DNA of 64,000 nucleotides from Geobacter sp. FeAm09. GTDB taxonomy: Bacteria; Desulfobacterota; Desulfuromonadia; Geobacterales; Pseudopelobacteraceae. The DNA lies in NCBI RefSeq assembly GCF_008330225.1, contig NZ_CP042466.1:940501-1004500 (forward strand), in the 5' to 3' direction. How positions within the stretch are numbered: the first letter of the stretch is position 1; the number at the start of each line of letters is the position of its first letter. Positions 1 to 9,097 of this stretch are shown one piece after another. Position numbers and translations under genes: made by a program. The notes under the pieces are model-generated. The model worked only from the letters and a program-made list of their open reading frames with translations, did not search any database and had not been told where the DNA came from.

Positions 1-1806
1 TTTGTCGTGGCGGTTCTCCTCCCCCCCCAGGTTTTCGACGAAATAGAGCGGCTTGGAGATCTTGCCGATGTCGTGGTAATAGGCGGCCACCCGCGCCAGG
101 AGCGGATTGGCGTTGATGGACTCGGCGGCCGACTCCACCAGGTTGCCCACCACCACGCTGTGGTGATAGGTGCCGGGCGCGCGCACCATCAGGTCCCGCA
201 GGAGCGGGGAGTTGAGGTTGGCCAGTTCCAGGAGCTTGATGTCGGTGGTGTAGTGGAACAGCGTCTCGATGAGCGGGATGAAGCCGGACACGAGCCCGGC
301 GCTCAACACGCCGCTCACCAGGGCGAAAAAGACCACGTAGAGCGTCTGCATGCCGAACAGGGTGGCGCTGGAGGTCTGAAAGGCGAGGGCCATGGCCAGG
401 TTGACCACCGACACCTTGAGGCCGGCGGTGTAGATGGTGCTCCGGTCGGAACACTGGCGCACCCCGTGGGCCCCCACGATGCTTCCCAGGAGGGTGTAGA
501 TCACCACCGTCATGTTGCTGTCGAACATGATCCCCAAAAGCGGGGCCAGGATGGCGCAATAGACCAGGGCCACCTCGGAGTTGATGAAGATGCGCACGAT
601 CATGGGGCCGGCGGCAAAGGGGAACAGGTAGAAGAAGGAGGCGGTGTCGATGTCCGGGAAGACCGGGCCGAGGCCGTGGGTGATGAGGATGGCGATCTTG
701 AAGAGCAGGAAGCTGCCGATGATCAACAGCGATATGATCAGGATGTCCTTGTTGGTCGGATTGAACTTGCGGATGTTCTTCAGGGCGAAACGGTAGGGGA
801 AATAGAACAGCACCACGATCAGGGCGAAGATGCCGACGGCCGAAGAGAGGCGGCTGCCGCCCCGGTTCTCCTGGAAGATGGTTTGCAGTTTGTGGGCCTG
901 TTCGGGACTGATCCGCTCCCCGATCCGGACGATCATCTCGCCCTTCTGGACCTTGAAGAGCACCGGCCTGACCGTCTCCATGGCCGTCTTGGCCCGGGCC
1001 TCCGACGCCTCGCGGTTGTAGAACAGGTTGGGCAGGAGGATGCGGGCGAGCACGTGGGCGATGGCGCTCCCGTCGGTGCGGTCGTTCTGGCCGGAAAACT
1101 GCCAGGAGAGCACCAGCCTGCGGGCTTCACGGATCTCGGTGAACTCCAGGGCCACGTCGCTGTCCTCCACGAGCTGGCCGTTGTCGTTGATCAGTTCCAC
1201 ACCCCTTCTGGTGTCGGTCTGAAAGGCCTTGCCGTCCAGGACGATCCGGCGGCGGTACAGGTCGTTCACCATGCGGCCGGCGTCGGCCAGAAACACCTTG
1301 TCCGCGGCGATGTGGGTGAAGGCGTGGACCTCCGCCTCGTTCAGCTCCGTATCCAGAAGCGGCACCAGGAGGGCGCGCCACGCGTCGGTGCTCTTCTGGC
1401 TTTTGGCCGCCCGTTCCTTGCGGACCGCGCCGACCACCTGCTCGAGCTTGCCGATGATGTAGGAGGGGACGCGGTCGCTCACGTTGTAGACCACCGGCGC
1501 GCTGTTGCCCGCCTCCTTGCGGCGCTGCTCGGTCAGGGCGTGGTCCTCCACCAGGTAGTCCTGGGGGGCGCGGATGTCGGAGGTGGCGATGTCCCCCGGC
1601 TTGAATTCGGCCGAGTGGAACCGCTGCCCCGGGAGCAGGATGAGGGTCAGGAGGAGGGCGGTCGTCACGAGGAGGATAAACCTGTTCCGACGGGCCGTCA
1701 GGGGGTTGGAGAACCTTCTCACGATCACGTCCAGGAGGTTCGATCCCAGTTTGCTCAGGTATGTCAGCGTATGTTGGCCCTGATTATCGGCAGGTTGATG
1801 GGGCAT
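1..1806 (-). CDS. 7TMR-HD family membrane phosphodiesterase (PgpH/YqfF type), 3' end outside window
   Basis: The minus strand reads through 602 codons without a stop to the left edge, so the C-terminus is missing. The product starts MPHQPADNQ, has one hydrophobic segment at about residues 43-60, then a large extracytoplasmic 7TMR-HDED-type region up to about residue 310. A run of membrane helices follows (about 320-500). The last part enters an HD domain: APGTYHHSVVVGNL and AAYYHDIGK carry the metal-binding His and HD pair. Known PgpH proteins hydrolyse cyclic di-AMP; the substrate here is inferred. The start at 1806 lacks a clear Shine-Dalgarno, so a different N-terminus is possible. In many bacteria this gene precedes ybeY; that side is off the window. 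Confidence 0.9.
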   Translation of the reverse strand, partial: MPHQPADNQGQHTLTYLSKLGSNLLDVIVRRFSNPLTARRNRFILLVTTALLLTLILLPGQRFHSAEFKPGDIATSDIRAPQDYLVEDHALTEQRRKEAGNSAPVVYNVSDRVPSYIIGKLEQVVGAVRKERAAKSQKSTDAWRALLVPLLDTELNEAEVHAFTHIAADKVFLADAGRMVNDLYRRRIVLDGKAFQTDTRRGVELINDNGQLVEDSDVALEFTEIREARRLVLSWQFSGQNDRTDGSAIAHVLARILLPNLFYNREASEARAKTAMETVRPVLFKVQKGEMIVRIGERISPEQAHKLQTIFQENRGGSRLSSAVGIFALIVVLFYFPYRFALKNIRKFNPTNKDILIISLLIIGSFLLFKIAILITHGLGPVFPDIDTASFFYLFPFAAGPMIVRIFINSEVALVYCAILAPLLGIMFDSNMTVVIYTLLGSIVGAHGVRQCSDRSTIYTAGLKVSVVNLAMALAFQTSSATLFGMQTLYVVFFALVSGVLSAGLVSGFIPLIETLFHYTTDIKLLELANLNSPLLRDLMVRAPGTYHHSVVVGNLVESAAESINANPLLARVAAYYHDIGKISKPLYFVENLGGEENRHDK

Positions 1807-1939
1807 AGGGGGTCGTTGGTCCGGCTGGCCCCGCTGTGGGGTCCATGCAATATAAGTATTTGAAATAAGATTTAAATATACCTTGCATGAACCGCAGTGT
1901 CAATACAGCTCTTTATGTGGCGGGGGGAGGGGGCGGTTT

Positions 1940-2221
1940 TTACACCAGGCTTATGTCCGCGGCCGTGATCTCCACGTCGGGCCATCCCTCGTAGAGCCAC
2001 TCCTCGATCCGCTCCAGCACCTGCCGGGCAATGAGCTTGTCCGGGCCGACCGTGACGAAGGCCAGCACCGCCGCGCCCGGCGCGTCCTGGCGGCCGACCT
2101 CGGCGCAGGCGGCGTTGAAGCGGTTGCGGCAGCGCCCCAGGATGCTCTTGACGATGCCGCGTTTTTCCTTGAGGGAGCGGGAGGGCAGGTCCAGGTGGAG
2201 TTCGAGACAGAAGATGAACAT
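1940..2221 (-). CDS. DUF503 family protein (YlxP-like)
   Basis: A 93-residue protein starting MFIFCLELHLDLP, with the typical DUF503 stretch SRSLKEKRGIVKSIL and the FVTVGPDKLIARQVLERIEEW half. Length and layout match the family's small alpha/beta fold. The family often sits beside rbfA and ribosome maturation genes, but that context is absent here and the role is unknown. AGAGG lies 7 nt before the ATG. It is the middle member of a minus-strand series with a zinc-ribbon gene upstream and the HD/7TM gene downstream. Confidence 0.85.
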   Translation of the reverse strand: MFIFCLELHLDLPSRSLKEKRGIVKSILGRCRNRFNAACAEVGRQDAPGAAVLAFVTVGPDKLIARQVLERIEEWLYEGWPDVEITAADISLV

Positions 2222-2263
2222 GGGCAGGCCTCTGGGTGTCCCCTGCGCCCGGGAGGAGGTCCC

Positions 2264-2551
2264 TCACTCCTCCCGCAGCAGCGCCCGGCATGTGGGACAG
2301 CGGCGCGGTTTGCACAGGGATGAATAGAATACCTGGGCCAGGGGCGCCTCGCAGTTCGGACAGCGGAAGACGTTCCGGGCGACGAGGATGATCACGGCCA
2401 GGGAGGCGAACTTGAGCAGGTTGGTGCGATTGGCGCCATGGTCGCCCGGCGCGGCGGTCAGGCGGAAGACGACGGCGAGGACGACCATGGCGGCCATCAT
2501 GGCGAGGTAGATGTTTCTTCTCTTCCGGTACGTGCTTTGGATCTCATCCAT
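2264..2551 (-). CDS. Small membrane protein with C-terminal zinc ribbon
   Basis: The 95-residue product starts MDEIQSTYRKRRN at the ATG preceded by GGAG. Two hydrophobic segments lie at about residues 14-30 and 42-60. The soluble tail carries FRCPNCEAPL and RRCPTCRALL, two CxxC pairs forming a probable zinc ribbon. Nothing else identifies a function. The downstream DUF503 gene begins 42 nt after this stop on the same strand, so the two may be cotranscribed. A longer reading with 19 extra N-terminal residues exists but lacks a ribosome site. Confidence 0.65.
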   Translation of the reverse strand: MDEIQSTYRKRRNIYLAMMAAMVVLAVVFRLTAAPGDHGANRTNLLKFASLAVIILVARNVFRCPNCEAPLAQVFYSSLCKPRRCPTCRALLREE

Positions 2552-2670
2552 GGCGGGTCTCCGTCGGGAGGGGGAGGATGTCCCCTGGGTACGACGCCAT
2601 TCTCCCACACGGAGCCTGTTCCGTCAATGCGGAAGCGCACGGGGCCACGATGGCTGACCGCCGGGCGCCG

Positions 2671-3069
2671 TCACCTCTTGTAGACGATGATCTCGTGCCA
2701 GTTGTCCCTGCCCGGCTCGACCAGGATGGTCTTGCCGCCCACGTATTCGGGGGAATCGATCTCGATGCTGTAGTCGCCGCGGTCGAACGGCTCCGTCACG
2801 CTGAAATTGCCGATATGGTCCGTGTAGGCGCTCGACGGCGGCGCTTCGTGCGTCTTTTTCCTGAGCACGACATGCACGTCGCTTACGGGGGTCACGCGGT
2901 CCTCCCGCAGGACCGTGCCGCTGATGATGGTGGGCGCGGCCGCCGTCGGTCCCGCGGCAGTGCCGGCGGCCCCGGCCGGCCCGGGAGCGACGTTGCCCCG
3001 GTGGAGGCAGCCGCTCAACGATGCACAGGAGATACCCAACAGTATGGCGATGATGATTTTTCCGAACAT
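2671..3069 (-). CDS. Small lipoprotein with carboxypeptidase-regulatory-like beta domain
   Basis: Start chosen at MFGKIIIAILLGISCASLSGC: a lysine, a hydrophobic stretch and an LSGC lipobox, so a lipid-anchored protein of 132 residues before processing. After an Ala/Gly-rich linker the segment TIISGTVLREDRVTPVSDVHVVLRKKT and AYTDHIGNFSV resembles a transthyretin-like or carboxypeptidase regulatory domain. No partner is evident. Its upstream region (3201-3283) carries an 83-nt element also found in front of another lipoprotein gene at 34.7 kb, which suggests shared control. The ATG is preceded by GAGAGAG. Confidence 0.7.
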   Translation of the reverse strand: MFGKIIIAILLGISCASLSGCLHRGNVAPGPAGAAGTAAGPTAAAPTIISGTVLREDRVTPVSDVHVVLRKKTHEAPPSSAYTDHIGNFSVTEPFDRGDYSIEIDSPEYVGGKTILVEPGRDNWHEIIVYKR

Positions 3070-3200
3070 GGCGCTCTCTCTTGTCCTCCGACTGATCGTC
3101 TCTTCCCGGCCGGCGCGCCACATGCCACTGCAACGCGGCGTGCAGAGGGGAGTGACCGGCCGGACCCGTGTCCTCATTAGAACGAGTATACACCCTTCTA

Positions 3201-3283
3201 CCCCAGGAAAAGGTATATTTCAACAGCAATTTCAGTATGTTAAAAATTTTAACACTTTTGGGCGGTGTTAAAAAAAGTAACAC
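3201..3283 (-). promoter_or_regulatory. Conserved 83-nt upstream element, copy A
   Basis: Read on the minus strand, this starts with dyad GTGTTA-N7-TAACAC, then a second dyad TGTTAAAA/TTTTAACA, then ACTGAAATT and an AT-rich stretch ending in CCTGGG. An equally long copy at 34831-34913 matches at roughly 69 of 83 positions, and a partial copy lies at 30991-31050. Each lies 110-175 nt before a minus-strand gene. It looks like a promoter with two operator dyads. The remainder of the gap 3070-3669 holds AT-rich DNA and the chemoreceptor promoter. Confidence 0.6.
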
Positions 3284-3547
3284 TTTTTGATGCGGCCCTA
3301 TAACATGTTGTTATTGTAAGGTAAAAATAGTATGGTGCAACCTCCCGTCCCTCCTGTTTGTGGCATTTTGATACGCCGTCAGACGGACGGGTCCCGTCCG
3401 GGCCGGGCAGGATGGGCAACCCCTGCGACATTTTTTGCAGGGAGGGACATTGGTTGCCTCTAATAATACGCGCAATTTCCATATGTTTTGCGGTTTTCCT
3501 GGGCCGGCCAGGCAATTTCAGTCGCACATGTATACAGCATGTACACT

Positions 3548-3577
3548 TTGCAAATTACTAAAATATTTAGATAAAAT
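3548..3577 (+). promoter_or_regulatory. Candidate sigma-70 promoter of the chemoreceptor gene
   Basis: TTGCAA is followed after 18 nt by TAAAAT, about 95 nt before the chemoreceptor start at 3670. An imperfect dyad, ACATGTATAC/AGCATGTACAC, lies just upstream at about 3525-3545 and could be an operator. No FliA-type promoter was seen. Confidence 0.4.
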
Positions 3578-3669
3578 TGTCTTGCATCTTTGGCGCGCGA
3601 ATTGCTGACCATAATGGGCAGGAACGGTTCGGGAACGTGCGTGATGATCATAAAACCGTGGAGGTTGAG

Positions 3670-5316
3670 ATGAGCGTGTGGACGGATATGAAGGTGAAAG
3701 CGAAGATCATGACGCTGGTGCTGGCGAGTTGTGCCGCGCTGGTGCTGGTGGGTGGCTTCGGCGTGGTGAACATGTCGCGCATGAACGGCGACGAGGCGGA
3801 GCTCAAGGACGGCATGCAGCAGACCGCGCTCTTGCAGGACTTGAAGAACGGCTTCCTGGCCATGCGCCTGGACGTGGTCTACATGCTGGCGCTCAAGGAT
3901 GCGGCCCAGATCGGCGAAAAGGGCAAGGACTTTACCCTCCAGATCGAGAACGTCCGCAAAAAGCTGACCGAGGTGGAAAAGACCGATCTGGATGCCAAGG
4001 AGAAGGAAGAAATCGGGGCCTTCCGCCAGGGGTTCGAGGCCTATGCGGTCGAGGGCACCAAGCTGGCCGACATGGCCAAGGCCGCCCACGCCTCGGGCGA
4101 CGCGGCAGCCATAGAGGCGGCCCTGACCTTCGCCACCGGCAAGGTGGCCCCCCTGTACGCCAAGCCGGCCCAGGTCGTCGCCGATATGGTGACGGACAAC
4201 ATCAAGGGCGGCGAAGACACCTACCGGCACAGCAGCGATAATTTCCGGCGCATCCGGCTGGTGCTGCTGGCGGTGGTGGCCCTGGTGGCGGCGGTCTCCC
4301 TCTTGGGGGGCAACCTGATCGCCAACTCCGTATCCCGCCCGCTCCAGGCGGTGCTGGATACCCTCCGCGAGGTGGCGGGCGGCAACCTGGCCATCCGGTC
4401 CGCCATCGTCAGCAAGGACGAGATGGGGATGCTGGCCCGCGAGGTGAACGGCACCGCCGAGAAACTGCACGGGATCATCTCCATGGTGGCGGGTAACAGC
4501 GCCCAGGTCGCTTCGGCGGCGTCCGAGCTGCACGCCACCGCCGCCGAGATGGCCACCGGGGCCGAGCAGATGGCGGCCCAGGCCGGTACCGTGGCCACGG
4601 CCAGCGAGGAGATGTCGGCCACCAGCGGCGACATCGCCCAGAATTGCCACCACGCGGCATCGGGGGCGCACCAGTCCAGCCAGGCCGCCGAGAGCGGCGC
4701 GGGCGTGGTGGAGAACACCGTCCAGGTCATGGGGCGCATCGCCAGCCGGGTGATGAGCACGGCCAAGACCGTGGAGAGCCTGGGGGCGCGCAGCGACCAG
4801 ATCGGCGAGATCGTGGGGACCATCGAGGACATCGCGGACCAGACCAACCTGTTGGCGCTCAACGCGGCCATCGAGGCGGCCCGTGCCGGCGAGCAGGGGC
4901 GCGGCTTCGCCGTGGTGGCCGACGAGGTGCGGGCGCTGGCGGAGCGGACCACCAAGGCGACCCGCGAGATCGGCGAGATGATCAAGGCGATCCAGGGCGA
5001 GACCCGGGGCGCGGTAGGGGCCATGGAAGAGGGGGTCAGGGAGGTGGAGAGCGGCACCAGCGAAGCGGCCAAATCGGGGGCGGCGCTCCAGTCGATCCTG
5101 GAGCAGATCAACGCGGTGAACATGCAGGTGAGCCAGATCGCCACGGCCGCCGAGGAGCAGACCGCCACGACCAGCGAGATCAGCAGTAACATCCAGCAGA
5201 TCAACGAGGTGGTGCAGCATACGGCGCGCGGCGCCAGCGAGTCGGTCATCGCCGCCAACCAGCTTTCCACCCTGGCCGAGGAGTTGCAGCGCCTGGTGGG
5301 GCAGTTCAAACTGTAA
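3670..5316 (+). CDS. Methyl-accepting chemotaxis protein
   Basis: A 548-residue chemoreceptor. The start at [14 protein letters not shown] is preceded by GGAGG and fits the usual short cytoplasmic N-terminus. Membrane helix 1 is at about residues 12-32, a four-helix-bundle type periplasmic domain follows to about 190, and helix 2 is at about 192-215 ([18 protein letters not shown]). A HAMP linker and a long coiled-coil signalling domain complete it. The hairpin tip is clear: [23 protein letters not shown] and [16 protein letters not shown]. It acts with CheA/CheW, which are not in the window. The ligand is not predictable. A paralogue lies at 27775-29403. Confidence 0.95.
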   Translation: MSVWTDMKVKAKIMTLVLASCAALVLVGGFGVVNMSRMNGDEAELKDGMQQTALLQDLKNGFLAMRLDVVYMLALKDAAQIGEKGKDFTLQIENVRKKLTEVEKTDLDAKEKEEIGAFRQGFEAYAVEGTKLADMAKAAHASGDAAAIEAALTFATGKVAPLYAKPAQVVADMVTDNIKGGEDTYRHSSDNFRRIRLVLLAVVALVAAVSLLGGNLIANSVSRPLQAVLDTLREVAGGNLAIRSAIVSKDEMGMLAREVNGTAEKLHGIISMVAGNSAQVASAASELHATAAEMATGAEQMAAQAGTVATASEEMSATSGDIAQNCHHAASGAHQSSQAAESGAGVVENTVQVMGRIASRVMSTAKTVESLGARSDQIGEIVGTIEDIADQTNLLALNAAIEAARAGEQGRGFAVVADEVRALAERTTKATREIGEMIKAIQGETRGAVGAMEEGVREVESGTSEAAKSGAALQSILEQINAVNMQVSQIATAAEEQTATTSEISSNIQQINEVVQHTARGASESVIAANQLSTLAEELQRLVGQFKL

Positions 5317-5339
5317 AAAGGCCGTAGGGCAGGGGCACT

Positions 5340-5390
5340 AAATGGGACGTATGGGTCTGATAAAGACTTATAGGTCCCATTTGTGTTATA
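5340..5390 (+). terminator. Hairpin between chemoreceptor and metH
   Basis: AAATGGGAC at 5340-5348 pairs with GTCCCATTT at 5374-5382, followed by a T-rich run; an inner helix is possible between GGGTCT and AGACTT. A second strong hairpin, CCGCAGGGGC/GCCCCCTGCGG, lies at 5402-5432 in the metH leader. The first is probably the chemoreceptor terminator. Together they could act as an attenuator of metH, but no known SAM, SAH or cobalamin riboswitch consensus was recognised. Confidence 0.5.
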
Positions 5391-5459
5391 ACGTCTTCTT
5401 CCCGCAGGGGCGTATTGCATCGCCCCCTGCGGCCATACCTCCGCGTAAAGGAGCCCCGC

Positions 5460-8400
5460 ATGTCCCCTTCGATCATTACCGCCCTTGGCGAACGCATCCT
5501 GGTCATGGACGGCGCCATGGGCACCCAGATCCAGGAACACAGCCTCACGGCCGACGATTTCGGCGGCCCCGCCTTTGATGGATGCAACGAGCATCTGACC
5601 CTGACCCGCCCCGACGTGATCAGCGCCATCCACCGGGATTACCTGGCGGCCGGGGCCGACATCGTGGAGACCAATACCTTCGGCGCCACCGACATCGTCC
5701 TGGCCGAGTACGGCCTGGAGGGGCAGGTCTTCGAGCTCAACCGCCAGGCCGCCCGGCTCGCCCGGGCCGCCTGCGACGCCGTGGCCACGGCCGCGAAGCC
5801 GCGCTGGGTGGCCGGCTCCATGGGGCCCACCACCCGCACCATCTCCGTCACCGGCGGGGTGACCTTCCCGCAGTTGGTGGATGCCTTCCGGCTCCAGGCC
5901 CTGGGGCTTCTGGCCGGCGGCGTCGATCTCCTGCTCCTGGAGACCGCCCAGGACACCCTCAATATCAAGGCCGGCGCCGAGGGGATCCGCCTGGCGTTCG
6001 GGGAACACGGCAGCCGGGTGCCGCTCATGATCTCCGGCACCATCGAGGCCAGCGGGACCACCCTGGCCGGCCAGGGGGCCGAGGCGCTCTACGCCAGCCT
6101 GGCCCACCTGGAGGACCACCTGGGCATGATCAGCATCGGGCTGAACTGCGCCACCGGCCCGGAGTTCATGACCGACCACCTGCGGGCCCTGGCGGGGCTG
6201 GCCGCCTGCCACGTGTCGGTCTACCCCAATGCCGGGCTGCCGGACGAGCACGGCCGGTACGCCGAAACCCCCGCGTCCCTGGCCCACAAGCTGGCCCGGT
6301 TCGTGGACGAGGGGTGGCTCAACATCGTCGGCGGCTGCTGCGGCACCACCCCGGCCCACATCGCGGCCATCGCCCGGATGGTGGCGGGCAAGGCGCCCCG
6401 TCGCCCCGGCACGGGACGCAGCCGGGTCGTGGCCGGGATCGAGCCGTTGTTCGTGGAGGAGGACGTGCGGCCGGTGCTGGTGGGGGAGCGGACCAACGTC
6501 ATCGGTTCGCGCCGTTTCAAGAACCTGATCGTCGCCGAACAGTTCGAGGAGGGGAGCGAGATCGCCCGGGCCCAGGTGCGGGGCGGCGCCCAGGTGATCG
6601 ACGTCTGCGTGGCCAACCCGGACCGGGACGAGGCGGCCGACCTGGAGCGCCTGCTCCGCTTCCTCCCCCGCAAGGTGCGGGTGCCGGTCATGATCGACAG
6701 CACCGACGCCCGGGTGATGGAACTGGCCCTGCAACGCCTCCAGGGGAAATCCATCCTCAACTCCATCAATCTGGAGGAGGGGGAGGAACGCTTCGCCCGG
6801 GTGGCGCCCCTGCTGCAGCGCTACGGCGGCGCCGTGGTGGTGGGGTGCATCGACGAGGACCCGCAGCACGGCATGGCGGTCACGAGCAAACGCAAGCTGG
6901 AGATCGCCCGGCGCTCCCACGACCTCCTGGTGGAACGCTACGGCCTGCGCCCCGAGGACCTGATCTTCGACCCCCTGGTCTTCCCGGTGGGGACCGGCGA
7001 CGAGAACTACATCGGTTCGGCCGGCGAGACCATCGAGGGGGTGCGCCTGATCACCGAGGCCTTTCCCCGGTGCAGCACCATCCTGGGCATCTCCAACGTC
7101 TCCTTCGGCCTCCCCCAGGCGGGGCGCGAGGTGCTGAACTCGGTCTTCCTGCACCACTGCGTCAAGGCCGGCCTGACCTACGCCATCGTCAACACCGAGA
7201 AGCTGGAACGCTACGCCGCCATCCCCCCCGAGGAGCTGGCACTGGCGGAAGACCTGCTCTTCTGGCGCGGCAGCGACCCGGTGGCCGCCTTTGCCGCCCA
7301 TTTCCGCGAGCGGGTTGCCGCGCCCCGCATACCGGCCGCGGCCCTCTCCCTGGACGAGCGTCTCCCCCGCTACATCGTGGAGGGGAGCAAGGACGGCCTG
7401 GCGGCGGACCTGGATGAGGCCCTGGCCCGGGGCGACAAACCGCTGGACATCATCAACGGGCCGCTCATGGCCGGCATGGCCGAGGTGGGGCGGCTGTTCA
7501 ACGACAACCAGCTGATCGTGGCCGAGGTGCTCCAGTCGGCGGAATCCATGAAGAGCGCGGTGTCGCACCTGGAACCGCACCTGGAGAAGGCGGACAGCGC
7601 CGCCAAGGGGAAATTGCTCCTGGCCACGGTCAAGGGGGACGTGCACGACATCGGCAAGAACCTGGTGGAGATCATCCTGGGCAACAACGGCTTCCAGGTG
7701 GTCAACCTGGGGATCAAGGTGCCGCCCGAGGAGCTGATCGCCGCGGCGCGGCGGGAAAACCCCGATTTCATCGGCCTCTCCGGGCTTCTGGTCAAGAGCG
7801 CCCAGCAGATGGCCGTCACCGCCGCCGACCTGAAGGCTGCCGGGGTCGAGGCGCCCCTTCTGGTGGGTGGGGCGGCCCTGTCCCGCCGCTTTGCCGACAA
7901 CCGCATCGCCGCGGAGTACGGCGGCCCGGTGCTCTACGCCAAGGACGCCATGCAGGGGCTGGACATCGCCAACCGGCTGAGCGACCCGGCCCAGCGCCCC
8001 GTGCTGTTCCAGGAGCTGGCGCAGCGCCAGGAGGAGTCGCGCCGCGAGGCCGCCGCCCGGCCCGTCGCCGCACCGGCGGCCCCTGCCACCGCCCGCTCGG
8101 CCACGGCCGCGGATTGCCCGCTCCCGGCCGTCCCGGATTTCCAGGAACACATCCTGCGGGAGATCCCCCTGGACCACGTGCTCCCCTACATCAACCGCCA
8201 GATGCTCTACAGCAAGCACCTGGGGCTGACCGGCGCGCTGGAGAAACTCCTGGCCGCCCGGGACGAGAAGGCGCTCAAGCTGCACGGCGAGGTGCAGGAG
8301 GCCATCGACCTGGTGCGGGAACAGGGGCTGATCCGCCCCCACGCCCTCTACCGCTTCTACCCGGCCGCCGGGGAGGGGAACGACCTGATCCTCTACGACC

Positions 8401-8921
8401 CGGACGGCTCCGGGACCGAGGTCATGCGCTTCACCTTCCCCCGCCAGCCGGGGGAGGAGCACCTCTGTCTGGCCGACTACGTGCGCCCCGTGGCCAGCGG
8501 CGAGCGGGACAGCGTGGCCCTGTTCGTCACCACCGCCGGCGACGGGGTCCGCCGCCAGGCCGAGGCCTGGAAGGGGGAGGGGCTCTACCTCAAGTCCCAC
8601 CTGCTCCAGGCCCTGGCGCTGGAGATGGCCGAATGCACGGCCGAGTTCGTCCACCGGCGCATCCGGGACGCCTGGGGGATCCCCGACGACCCGGCCCTGT
8701 CCGTGGCCGCCATCATGGACGGCGGGTACCGCGGCATCCGGGTGTCCCCCGGCTACGCCTCCTGTCCCGAGATGGCCGATCAGGAGAAGATCTTCGCCCT
8801 GCTCCGCCCCGAACAGATCGGCATGCAGTTGACCGAGGGGCACATGATGGACCCGGAGGCGAGCGTCTCGGCCCTGGTGTTCCACCATCCCCAGGCGCGG
8901 TATTTTACTATTGGACGGTGA
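5460..8921 (+). CDS. metH: Cobalamin-dependent methionine synthase
   Basis: Transfers a methyl group from 5-methyltetrahydrofolate to homocysteine via cobalamin. The 1153-residue protein has the full modular order. The homocysteine domain (about 1-300) carries the zinc ligands in GLNCATG and GGCCGTTP. The pterin-binding domain (about 340-600) begins LVGERTNVIGS. The helical cap and B12 domain (about 640-860) carry GDVHDIGKN, whose His is the lower cobalt ligand. The C-terminal reactivation domain (about 900-1153) has the SAM-binding region around SPGYASCPEM. An Ala/Pro-rich linker precedes the last domain. AAGGAG lies 7 nt before ATG 5460. The gene stands alone. Confidence 0.97.
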   Translation: MSPSIITALGERILVMDGAMGTQIQEHSLTADDFGGPAFDGCNEHLTLTRPDVISAIHRDYLAAGADIVETNTFGATDIVLAEYGLEGQVFELNRQAARLARAACDAVATAAKPRWVAGSMGPTTRTISVTGGVTFPQLVDAFRLQALGLLAGGVDLLLLETAQDTLNIKAGAEGIRLAFGEHGSRVPLMISGTIEASGTTLAGQGAEALYASLAHLEDHLGMISIGLNCATGPEFMTDHLRALAGLAACHVSVYPNAGLPDEHGRYAETPASLAHKLARFVDEGWLNIVGGCCGTTPAHIAAIARMVAGKAPRRPGTGRSRVVAGIEPLFVEEDVRPVLVGERTNVIGSRRFKNLIVAEQFEEGSEIARAQVRGGAQVIDVCVANPDRDEAADLERLLRFLPRKVRVPVMIDSTDARVMELALQRLQGKSILNSINLEEGEERFARVAPLLQRYGGAVVVGCIDEDPQHGMAVTSKRKLEIARRSHDLLVERYGLRPEDLIFDPLVFPVGTGDENYIGSAGETIEGVRLITEAFPRCSTILGISNVSFGLPQAGREVLNSVFLHHCVKAGLTYAIVNTEKLERYAAIPPEELALAEDLLFWRGSDPVAAFAAHFRERVAAPRIPAAALSLDERLPRYIVEGSKDGLAADLDEALARGDKPLDIINGPLMAGMAEVGRLFNDNQLIVAEVLQSAESMKSAVSHLEPHLEKADSAAKGKLLLATVKGDVHDIGKNLVEIILGNNGFQVVNLGIKVPPEELIAAARRENPDFIGLSGLLVKSAQQMAVTAADLKAAGVEAPLLVGGAALSRRFADNRIAAEYGGPVLYAKDAMQGLDIANRLSDPAQRPVLFQELAQRQEESRREAAARPVAAPAAPATARSATAADCPLPAVPDFQEHILREIPLDHVLPYINRQMLYSKHLGLTGALEKLLAARDEKALKLHGEVQEAIDLVREQGLIRPHALYRFYPAAGEGNDLILYDPDGSGTEVMRFTFPRQPGEEHLCLADYVRPVASGERDSVALFVTTAGDGVRRQAEAWKGEGLYLKSHLLQALALEMAECTAEFVHRRIRDAWGIPDDPALSVAAIMDGGYRGIRVSPGYASCPEMADQEKIFALLRPEQIGMQLTEGHMMDPEASVSALVFHHPQARYFTIGR

Positions 8922-8986
8922 ATTTTTTGGGGGGAGGGGGCTTGTCATGCCGCGTTGCAAGTGACAATTGGGATGGCGCTATTATC

Positions 8987-9072
8987 AACCACCCCCAGCC
9001 CCCCCTTATCAAGGAGGGGAGACCAGAGTGAACCACCCCCAGCCCTTTAAGACCTTAAAGGGTTGGGGGTGG
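8987..9072. repeat. Tandem REP-like palindromic units (AACCACCCCCAGCC type)
   Basis: Two units begin with AACCACCCCCAGCCC at 8987 and 9031. The first pairs CCCCCCTT with AAGGAGGGG around TATC. The second is a long perfect-looking palindrome in which 9033-9050 pairs with 9053-9072. Sequences of this form are familiar intergenic repeats in Geobacter-like and other genomes. The second stem may also terminate metH and the convergent barrel gene, although it lacks a T run. Confidence 0.7.
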
Positions 9073-9097
9073 TCAGGCAGCAGCAATTTCTACGTCA

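Noticed and set aside
7-1863. Plus-strand open frame of about 618 codons at the left edge
   Set aside because: The minus strand encodes a clear 7TMR-HD protein with membrane helices and HD motifs; the plus frame is its shadow.
5340-5459. Possible SAM, SAH or cobalamin riboswitch before metH
   Set aside because: Two hairpins are present but none of the conserved core motifs of these classes was found.
4221-8960. Very long open frame on the minus strand opposite the chemoreceptor and metH
   Set aside because: The plus strand encodes complete, motif-verified MCP and MetH; the antisense frame has no domain and arises from GC-rich codon structure.
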